Assembly (NCBI GenBank): GCA_000434395.1 | Contig: FR878802.1 | Coordinates: forward strand, 54,862 to 77,641 | Reading direction: 5' to 3' | Length of the DNA: 22,780 nucleotides | Source of the DNA: Clostridium sp. CAG:568 | Lineage (GTDB): Bacteria; Bacillota_I; Bacilli_A; RFN20; CAG-288 | Shown here: piece by piece, positions 7,769 to 13,850 of the stretch | Layout: each line of letters begins with the position of its first letter | How positions within the stretch are numbered: position 1 is the stretch's first letter | The notes under the pieces: model-generated | The model's input: only the letters and a program-made list of their open reading frames with translations | Database searches by the model: none | What the model was told of the DNA's origin: nothing | Made by a program: the position numbers and the translations under genes

Positions 7769-8716
7769 ATGGATGAAAAGATTAGATGGATAAACGAGTT
7801 TTATAAAACGAAGGTCTACAAGGGATCAAAGTATTTATATAAATACAGGCCTTTTGATGAGCATGCTTTTGAGATGCTCGAAAATAATTATTTATATCTT
7901 TGCAAAGCTAAAAATCTTGACGATCCTACTGAGTGTACGGCAACCATTGATTTTAATAAATTCTACGATTTGGAAACGAACAACCTTAAGAAAGAATGCA
8001 TTCAGCTTATTATCGAAAAACTTAGGCCTTATACAAGCGAAGAAAATTACCGGATGATTCAATCTTTTATGGAATCCATAATGAATAGAAATGGAACTAT
8101 CAGGCCTAATTTTTTGCTCGATTGTCAATCACAATTGCAAGTTCTTTTACCGAAGGGATATGATGTCGCACAATTCATAAACTTAGTTGTAAGTATACCC
8201 GAAAAACTGGATTCGCCTGAAATCAAGCACCAAATTTTTACGCTGATTAAAGCAATGTATAACGCGAGGGAAGAACTTGGGATTTGTTCTTTAAGTGCAA
8301 ATAAAAACGATGAAGCAATGTGGAAAGAATACGCCTCTGATGGGACAGGGTATTGCGTCGAGTACGATATGACTGATTATGAGCATCTTAACCTTTTGTT
8401 TCCTGTGATTTATGTATCCGAGTACGAGAGGGAAACCGACATTACAACCAGAATTCTTCTATCGTTTATTGGGAATATGATTGAAGGCTTCTCTCACGGA
8501 GCCGTTGAAGCTGATACTTCGCAATGTATAACACTCTTTCTTACAAAATACGACAAATGGGAATATCAAAATGAATGGCGATTGCTTGGAGAAGCAGGTT
8601 CAAAGCTAAAGGCTCCAAAAATTAATGCAATTTATCTTGGAAAGAGAGCATCCGAAGCTAATATTAATTCAATGAATAATTTCTCTAAAGGCAAATTCAA
8701 AATGATTAAAGATTAG
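7769..8716 (+). CDS. DUF2971 domain protein
   Basis: This 315-residue protein has the defining pattern of DUF2971. The N-terminal YLYKYRPFDEHAFEMLENN and YLYLCKAKNLDDPTEC lie at residues 23-56, GICSLSANKNDEAMWKEYAS with TGYCVEYD at about 172-202, WEYQNEWRLL near 265, and INAIYLGKRAS near 287. The family is common in prokaryotic defence islands beside restriction or toxin-like genes; its chemistry is not settled. The order (K/R-rich start, the W-x-x-Y-A motif and N-E-W-R) resembles ADP-ribosyltransferase-like folds only loosely, and I do not claim that activity. AGGAG lies about 15 bases before the ATG, a rather long spacing. The gene sits 38 bases after the previous stop and 12 before the next start, so it is in the same operon. 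Confidence 0.85.
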   Translation: MDEKIRWINEFYKTKVYKGSKYLYKYRPFDEHAFEMLENNYLYLCKAKNLDDPTECTATIDFNKFYDLETNNLKKECIQLIIEKLRPYTSEENYRMIQSFMESIMNRNGTIRPNFLLDCQSQLQVLLPKGYDVAQFINLVVSIPEKLDSPEIKHQIFTLIKAMYNAREELGICSLSANKNDEAMWKEYASDGTGYCVEYDMTDYEHLNLLFPVIYVSEYERETDITTRILLSFIGNMIEGFSHGAVEADTSQCITLFLTKYDKWEYQNEWRLLGEAGSKLKAPKINAIYLGKRASEANINSMNNFSKGKFKMIKD

Positions 8717-8728
8717 GAGATAAAATAG

Positions 8729-10138
8729 ATGAGTGACATTATAGAAGAAATAAAAAAGAACTGCCCATTTAAAACTGAAGAAGAACTGTTTGAATATTTA
8801 AAAACGGCGTTAACAGGATGCGATTTAATCGATTTCTTAGAAAAGCTGAGCTGCCTTAGGTTTTTCTCTCTTACTAGTTATTTGAAGTATTCTAAAGCCC
8901 AAAGAAACGGAGTAAGGAAAATGTTTGATGAAGGCCTATCTTTTCTCATTCCTTTTTTGCTTTGCTTTAAAATTGAAGAAGGCAACGAAAAAATTAGTTA
9001 TGACAAAATCGAATCGATTTGCCGGAGTATTTCCTATTTTCTGTTTGTAATAGGGATAAACAAAAGAGGTGATGGCAAAATTGATTATATCCAAAATAAT
9101 TTAACCGATTTATTCGCTGATTTTAAAGCCATTCCTGTGGGTTGTCTATTAAAGTGTGAAGATGATTTAATGGTTCAAAAATATGGCGTCACATCTTCGG
9201 ACTTGCTCAAAGAATTACTAATGGTTTTCCCAAAAAGAATTTTCAACCCCAAAACAAAAATTCAAACTTTCGAGCCAAGTGATTTTATCGATAATTTTTC
9301 TTCGATAATAGATACAAGTGGTTTCATTATTAACAAAGATTATAAATCATATAATTTATGCGACGATTTATCCGCTGAACTAGGATCTTTAGGAACAAAA
9401 GAATTCAATGTTTCCAATCCTTTATCTACTATTAATTTATCCCGCAAGCTTTTTATAAAAAAGAAAGGCATATTGTATAACTTGAATGATGATTTGATAT
9501 GCGGAAGATTAAATAGGTCGGTGGAATCTTTGTTTTCATTACCAAAAGAAAAGGACGAGTGGCGAATTAAATATAAGGAAAAAACCGAATCTATAGTCAA
9601 GGAAGTTTTTGAAAAATATTTAATTGGTGGGGTTTATTACGAAAACAATTTTTATAAAGACAAGAATGGAAATTTTTGCGAAAACGATGGCTTGTTTGTT
9701 TACCATGATTTTGCGATTTGTATAGAAATAAAAGGGAATAAATTCAATCCTGATCCAATAAACGAAAACCCTGAAAAAGTAGAAAATTCCTATAAAAACG
9801 TTTTAAGTAAAGCTAAGGCACAAGTTATAAGAATTAGAGAAGAAATCGAGCAACAAAAAAGCTTTACAATCTATGATTCCAAAAGGAAGCCCATATTGCA
9901 TTTCGATAATCTTAGTACAAAAAACATCATAGGGATTTGCATCTATTTTGAGGATATAGGGACTTATCTTGCCAATTTCGCCAAAGAGTCAGAACGGATA
10001 ATTCATATTTCGTTTTATGATCTATTGATGGTATTTGAATTCCTGGAAAACCCGCTATTAATTATCAAATATTTATTTGAACGTAGCGAACCTATTAAAA
10101 ATGAGAAAATATATCTTAACGATGAAATGATTTTTTAA
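8729..10138 (+). CDS. PD-(D/E)XK nuclease-like protein, N-terminal part of a frameshifted gene
   Basis: The open frame gives 469 residues from ATG 8729, with AGGAGA at 8715-8720 overlapping the DUF2971 stop. The first 280 residues are helical and unrecognised. Around residues 290-340, EVFEKYLIGGVYYENNFY, then ENDGLFVYHDFAICIEIKG, form a PD-(D/E)XK-type core: an acidic residue in ENDG and the E-I-K triad, as in NERD-like and archaeal Holliday-junction-like nucleases. The frame ends at TAA 10136-10138 inside a T6 run. With one more T it continues as LSLFRNCIHLNSYINNQNFY into the next frame, with no gap in protein character. I therefore read 8729-10730 as one gene of about 667 residues broken twice. 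Function is probably DNA or RNA cleavage in the operon's defence response, by inference. Confidence 0.75.
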   Translation: MSDIIEEIKKNCPFKTEEELFEYLKTALTGCDLIDFLEKLSCLRFFSLTSYLKYSKAQRNGVRKMFDEGLSFLIPFLLCFKIEEGNEKISYDKIESICRSISYFLFVIGINKRGDGKIDYIQNNLTDLFADFKAIPVGCLLKCEDDLMVQKYGVTSSDLLKELLMVFPKRIFNPKTKIQTFEPSDFIDNFSSIIDTSGFIINKDYKSYNLCDDLSAELGSLGTKEFNVSNPLSTINLSRKLFIKKKGILYNLNDDLICGRLNRSVESLFSLPKEKDEWRIKYKEKTESIVKEVFEKYLIGGVYYENNFYKDKNGNFCENDGLFVYHDFAICIEIKGNKFNPDPINENPEKVENSYKNVLSKAKAQVIRIREEIEQQKSFTIYDSKRKPILHFDNLSTKNIIGICIYFEDIGTYLANFAKESERIIHISFYDLLMVFEFLENPLLIIKYLFERSEPIKNEKIYLNDEMIF

Positions 10139-10730
10139 GCCTCTTTAGGAATTGCATACATTTGAATTCATACATTAATAATCAAAATTTTTATGAACAA
10201 CAAAACATTGACAATATATTTTTTCCAAATGATGAATTCGGAATGGAAATCGAACTATATTTTATGGGCGGTAGATCAAAACCCAAAATCATGATTAATG
10301 AGTTTGTAAATCGAATCATTAACATAGACGATTACTCGTTGATTGATGACAACTTATTTACTGGATTGTTCAAAATTCTTTGCGAGTCAAAAGAAAAATG
10401 GGAAGCCATAGAGATAAAATTTAAGGAAAAGAATAATTCGAAAGTAAGGTTGCCGATTGTTTTGTCTTATTTTAATAAAACGGGTAGTGCTTTTACTTTG
10501 ATGTTTATTTCGCAAGGGCACAATCCTTATCAAAAAAACAAAGCATAGCATTTGCAAAAAGATATTTTGAATATCGTGAAAGTGTAAACACTATTTATCT
10601 CATTTCTGTGGGCAAGGATTACAGCAATTGTCTAAAGATAAATAGACAGGACAAATTTTTAAAAGACGTTGACGACAAGAGCTTGCTATCTGACACCAGC
10701 TTTAGGATCGTCAGTCATACTCATTTTTAG
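10139..10730 (+). pseudogene. C-terminal continuation of the PD-(D/E)XK-like gene, two frameshifts
   Basis: The frame open from 10141 to 10548 (possible TTG start at 10162, with only AGGA upstream) reads as the direct continuation of the previous protein after a one-base correction in the T6 run at 10131-10136. It stops at TAG 10546-10548. After a one-base correction in the A7 run at 10532-10538 it continues as KKQSIAFAKRYFEYRESVNT, then IYLISVGKDYSNC, to TAG 10728-10730. The heptamer A-AAA-AAC there would also permit a programmed -1 shift, but two separate shifts in one gene favour indels. A short independent protein of 128 residues from 10162 is the alternative. I recognise no domain in this C-terminal part. 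Confidence 0.6.
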
Positions 10731-10752
10731 ATGACGAAATTAAAGATTAAAG

Positions 10753-10920
10753 CTAGTTGATAAAGCTTATTAATTCAGAATAGTTGCATTGCAACAATCT
10801 ACATATTTTTCTTAAGGTTGCTAGACTCACGTCTTCCTTGCTTTGCATCAAATTATACTCTTCAGAGCTTATACCCGACTTGGATATGAGCTCTTTTTTA
10901 GTCATCCCTCTCTCCTTCAT
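10753..10920 (-). CDS. XRE-type helix-turn-helix segment (55 aa)
   Basis: From ATG (complement 10918-10920), preceded on the minus strand by AAGG 7 bases upstream, the frame gives 55 residues: MKERGMTKKELISKSGISSE, then VSLATLRKICRLLQCNYSEL. This is the small Cro/CI-type helix-turn-helix seen in many Bacillota regulators. The frame is open further upstream (KQNSDDYGYTFYDGLRSLMK), which looks like genuine protein. It aligns with the end of the next minus-strand frame if one base is added to the T6 run at 10994-10999 (A6 on the coding strand). It is therefore either a small regulator in its own right or the C-terminal DNA-binding domain of the broken gene at 10929-11444. It converges on the defence operon. 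Confidence 0.6.
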   Translation of the reverse strand: MKERGMTKKELISKSGISSEEYNLMQSKEDVSLATLRKICRLLQCNYSELISFIN

Positions 10921-10928
10921 GAGAGACC

Positions 10929-11234
10929 TTAAGCCGTCATAGAACGTGTAGCCATAATCATCGCTATTTTGCTTAGAGTCATCGCAAAAGGCCTTTTTTC
11001 CCTTCTGATTATGTCTTGAATGTGGCCGATTAAAAGAGCTATTACATCCTTGGCGATGTAGCCTTTTCTCACGGTCAATCCAATGGCTTTGAAATCTTCT
11101 GCGATTCGCTTTTTAGCTTCGCTGTCGAGTTCGCAATACTCGATGGCTTCCTCTAACCCTTCCTGACAGACGAGTGAAGAGCTGAGAGTCAATGCATCGT
11201 GGTAGGAGATGTCCTTCTTGCCATTCGGGTTCAT
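10929..11234 (-). CDS. Hypothetical protein, probably middle part of a broken gene
   Basis: The frame gives 101 residues from ATG (complement 11232-11234) with only a weak AAGAAAG ahead. The content is helical: ALTLSSSLVCQEGLEEAIEY, then KKRIAEDFKAIGLTVRKGYI and KDVIALLIGHIQDIIRR. I do not recognise the family. It lies in the same frame as the upstream piece 11250-11444, separated only by TAA and five codons, so a single nonsense mutation may divide one gene. Its last 20 or so residues (after IIRR) look non-native; adding one A at the A6 run (complement of 10994-10999) leads into the helix-turn-helix frame instead. I infer one original protein of about 230 residues with a C-terminal XRE domain. 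Confidence 0.5.
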   Translation of the reverse strand: MNPNGKKDISYHDALTLSSSLVCQEGLEEAIEYCELDSEAKKRIAEDFKAIGLTVRKGYIAKDVIALLIGHIQDIIRREKRPFAMTLSKIAMIMATRSMTA

Positions 11235-11249
11235 GAGCTTTCTTGCATA

Positions 11250-11444
11250 TTATCCCTTGCGTATTGCTTCCATGACCCCGGCTTTGTCCTCATCGAAATA
11301 CCTCAGAAACCACGACCATATCGTCTCGTAGACGATGGAAACCATGGCTTTTTCTTTACCTTGGAGAACCCTCCGCATCGCACTGAAGAGATATCTTTCC
11401 AACACTAGGAAAATCTTCCCAATCGTCAAATCGCTCTCAGCCAT
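11250..11444 (-). CDS. Hypothetical protein, probable N-terminal part of the same broken gene
   Basis: The start at ATG (complement 11442-11444) is favoured by AGGA about 8 bases upstream on the minus strand; a longer frame from GTG at 11483 would run into sequence better explained as a plus-strand recombinase remnant. The 64-residue product begins MAESDLTIGKIFLVLERYLF and contains KAMVSIVYETIWSWFLRYFD, with no recognised domain. It ends at TAA 11250-11252 and the same frame resumes at once. The start lies only tens of bases from the zinc-ribbon end of the opposite-strand recombinase remnant, so the two units probably met through an insertion or deletion event. Confidence 0.45.
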   Translation of the reverse strand: MAESDLTIGKIFLVLERYLFSAMRRVLQGKEKAMVSIVYETIWSWFLRYFDEDKAGVMEAIRKG

Positions 11445-11459
11445 AAAACAGGTCCTCAC

Positions 11460-12179
11460 TCTTTGCAAAAGCAGGACAAACACGGTCCCGTTTGGTCCCG
11501 CCTAGGAAAGGCCTCTGTTCTAACATGGCAGTGCACTTCATCCACGAAAACCGTAAAGGAGAATTGCTAACTCAGCTTGGCCATTGATGAGGCATTGATA
11601 GAGAAAGCATATTTAGAACCCATGAACATGCTTGTTGACAAAGACAATACCGCCCAATTCAAGGATTTCCTCGAGGCTGTGGAAATGGCAATCATGTCTA
11701 AATCGCCGACGAAAAAGATCAATGAGCTGAAGTCCATGATTGAAGACCTTGAGAAGAAGAAAGACAGCATTTTGGAACTTAGAATCAGCGGAGTCGTATT
11801 CAAAAAGGGCTGTGGGAAGAAATATACTGCCCTATCCCAGGAACTAGAAATAAAGAAAGACGAGCTCAATACGTTCAAAGATCAAAGACGGGAGGCGACT
11901 GAGTGCAAGAACAGGCTGAAGAAATTCAAGGACACCATCCTTCAGCACAAGACCATAGATGTCTTTCCCAGGGAGGTGTTTGAGACCACGATCGAGAAGG
12001 TAATTGTCGGGGGATATGACAACAATGGCAATGCCAATCCGCTTATGCTTAACTTCGTATTCAAAAGCAGGGTAAGCAACAAGGATTATATCGGCAAGAT
12101 AGACCAATCAAAGATCGTGAAGCTAGCCGAATTCAGCTGTGATTATCAGCATTACGTGTTTGAGAAAACGGAAAAATGA
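11460..12179 (+). pseudogene. Large serine recombinase, C-terminal remnant 2
   Basis: The frame reads KQDKHGPVWSRLGKASVLTW, then QCTSSTKTVKENC, an in-frame TAA at 11568-11570, and LSLAIDEALIEKAYLEPMNM onward. That is the end of the zinc-ribbon domain and the start of the coiled coil of a large serine recombinase, interrupted by a stop. The coiled coil (KKINELKSMIEDLEKKKDSI), the SGVVFKKGCGKKYTAL stretch and the terminal TTIEKVIVGGYDNNGN follow. Prediction tools would call only TTG 11577 to 12179 (200 residues). The catalytic N-terminal domain is missing, so no integrase activity remains. It is related to the remnant at 731-1381, in the same orientation, and the two bracket the defence operon. 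Confidence 0.8.
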
Positions 12180-12252
12180 GAGAGAAGGAAGCTCTTTATC
12201 CCTCAGATCAAGGTTATCGTCAGCCTGAATATTGCAACCGAGAAAAAAACTG

Positions 12253-12426
12253 ATGAACGAATATAAAACAATAGATCTCTATCTCACGTCATTGTCATCC
12301 GAAGTGTCCCAAATGAGAATTTCTGACAAAATCAACGAGATGGAAGAGGATGGATGGGAATTCAAGAACATCAAAATAATCGACGACTGCAATGTCATGC
12401 TGATGTTCTCGAGGAATAGAAAATAA
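12253..12426 (+). CDS. Small DUF4177-like protein
   Basis: From ATG 12253 the product is 57 residues: MNEYKTIDLYLTSLSSEVSQ, then ISDKINEMEEDGWEFKNIKI and CNVMLMFSRNRK. This fits the DUF4177-like layout: a first strand with YKT, a helix ending in the E-x-GWE motif, then two strands. Family members are short, cytoplasmic and of unknown function. An upstream TTG at 12232 would add 7 residues; the ATG is more natural, though no strong ribosome binding site is seen before either. It lies just after the recombinase remnant and is followed by a hairpin terminator at 12571. Confidence 0.55.
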   Translation: MNEYKTIDLYLTSLSSEVSQMRISDKINEMEEDGWEFKNIKIIDDCNVMLMFSRNRK

Positions 12427-12570
12427 TATCATCAACAAATAAGCAAAATGAAAACCCCGGACAAAGCAATCCGAAATTCACTATTTAAAATCCAATGACA
12501 TCGAAGGAAATCAGGGACTTTGTCGTCTAGTCCTCACAGCCTATTGTAAGTTGGAATTGATTATAAAAAT

Positions 12571-12613
12571 AAGAGAGATGCATGGTTGTCCGACCATATG
12601 TCTCTCTTTTTCA
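12571..12613 (+). terminator. Strong hairpin terminator before the STAND gene
   Basis: AAGAGAGA at 12571-12578 pairs with TCTCTCTT (12601-12608), and an inner ATGGT/ACCAT stem extends the hairpin. It is followed by TTTC. The symmetric A- and T-flanks let it work on either strand. The rest of 12427-12743 holds no gene that I can support. Confidence 0.6.
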
Positions 12614-12705
12614 AAGAATTTAAATCAGCTGGTTATTTATTGGATTTTTTGTATAGAGTTTAAAAAATTATTTTTCTAAATTACAGTGCATCAATACTTT
12701 AATTA

Positions 12706-12739
12706 TATAATAGTGATACTAACTATTTTATAAGGGGGA
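12706..12739 (+). promoter_or_regulatory. -10 box and ribosome binding site of the STAND gene
   Basis: TATAAT at 12706-12711 is a consensus -10 in a very AT-rich stretch, and GGGGGAG at about 12733-12739 precedes ATG 12744. I see no convincing -35 hexamer. This indicates that the STAND gene has its own promoter rather than depending on the upstream genes. Confidence 0.45.
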
Positions 12740-12743
12740 GAAT

Positions 12744-13850
12744 ATGGCCAAAAACAATGTTCTCATCAGCAAAATTTTGGAATGTGATCCAGCCAAATTC
12801 CAAAAAGTATGCGATTCATATTTTAGAGAAAACGGGTATCCAAACATTATTAGCTATGGATTAACAATAAATGGAATAAAGACGAAAAAAGGTACCCCTG
12901 ATTCACATTGTGTTAATAAGGATGGAGCCTTTACTTTTTTTGAGTACACGACTGAACAAGGGGATATTGGCGGCAAATTGAATAAAGACATTGATAAATG
13001 CATAAGTCATATAAAGGACTCGAAAAACGGCATCATATGCAAGACGATAATATTCGTTGCTTCTTCAAACGATCTTGATCCTGTTGATCTAAATGAGGCT
13101 CAAAAGAAATGCGAGGCTAATTCCATTCGTCTTGAAGTGATATGTTTGAACCAGCTTTGTACGATGCTGATTAAAAAAGGCAAAAGAATTATCGAAGATG
13201 AGTTTGGCTTAGCCATTAATGCATCGCCGGTTTGTTCAATTGAAGAATTTGTAGAAAGGAATTCGAAAATATATGGGAACGATTTTAAAAAATCATTTTA
13301 TGGTAGAGAAACGGATATAAAAAATCTTTCTGAAAAGGTTCAATTTAATGATGCCGTAGTGGTTTGCGGGGATTCCGGTGTCGGGAAGACGAGATTGGTT
13401 ATTGAATATTTAAAAAAACAAGTAAATAAGGTGCTAATTGTCCAAAATCGCTCTGGAGATATATCACATGATTTGCTGCTGGAAATTGACGAAACTGAAA
13501 ATCCAATTGTTTTCTTTGATGATGCCAACGGAATTCCACAATTGAAGCAAGTTATCGAAGACTTGGCCGGACTGAATCGTAAAATTAAGATGATTTTTTC
13601 CGTCCGCAACTATGCGAAGCCCATTGTTTTAGGGATCATTTCCCAGTTTAAAAAAATGAACTATGATGAGCTTTGCGTTAGTAAATTAGAAAACACATCT
13701 ATTAAAAACATAATTGAAAGCAACTATGGGATAATTAATCCAAAGTATCAAGAAAGAATCATTACTATAGCCAACGGCAACTCGCGCTTGGCGGTCATTG
13801 CGAGTGAAAAAAATATTAAAGAACAGCAACTCTGTATCTTTGTGGAATGA
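12744..13850 (+). CDS. STAND-type NTPase with N-terminal PD-(D/E)XK-like domain, first part of a split gene
   Basis: This frame encodes 368 residues. Residues 18-85 form a restriction-endonuclease-like domain: KFQKVCDSYFRENGYPNIIS, then GTPD at 50-53 and FFEYTT at 65-70, giving the PD...E-x-T order. The usual lysine is replaced by threonine, so catalysis is uncertain. An nSTAND-type NTPase follows, with FYGRE near 187, the P-loop CGDSGVGKT near 208-216, and the Walker B PIVFFDDAN near 253-261. ANGNSRLAVIASE then leads to an A7 run (13807-13813), after which the frame soon stops. Removing one A joins it to the 13798-16392 frame. STAND proteins with N-terminal nucleases (Avs-like and related) sense phage proteins and trigger cleavage of nucleic acid; that role is inferred here. 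Confidence 0.82.
   Translation: MAKNNVLISKILECDPAKFQKVCDSYFRENGYPNIISYGLTINGIKTKKGTPDSHCVNKDGAFTFFEYTTEQGDIGGKLNKDIDKCISHIKDSKNGIICKTIIFVASSNDLDPVDLNEAQKKCEANSIRLEVICLNQLCTMLIKKGKRIIEDEFGLAINASPVCSIEEFVERNSKIYGNDFKKSFYGRETDIKNLSEKVQFNDAVVVCGDSGVGKTRLVIEYLKKQVNKVLIVQNRSGDISHDLLLEIDETENPIVFFDDANGIPQLKQVIEDLAGLNRKIKMIFSVRNYAKPIVLGIISQFKKMNYDELCVSKLENTSIKNIIESNYGIINPKYQERIITIANGNSRLAVIASEKNIKEQQLCIFVE

Noticed and set aside
10532..10545. Programmed -1 frameshift at A-AAA-AAC
   Set aside because: The heptamer is right, but a second unrelated break at T6 lies 400 bases upstream in the same gene and similar breaks occur elsewhere, so simple indels are more likely. It is noted as an alternative only.
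12462..12530. GACAAAG and CTTTGTC inverted repeat separated by about 60 bases
   Set aside because: Seven bases at that distance is expected by chance in AT-rich DNA, and no structured RNA is suggested.
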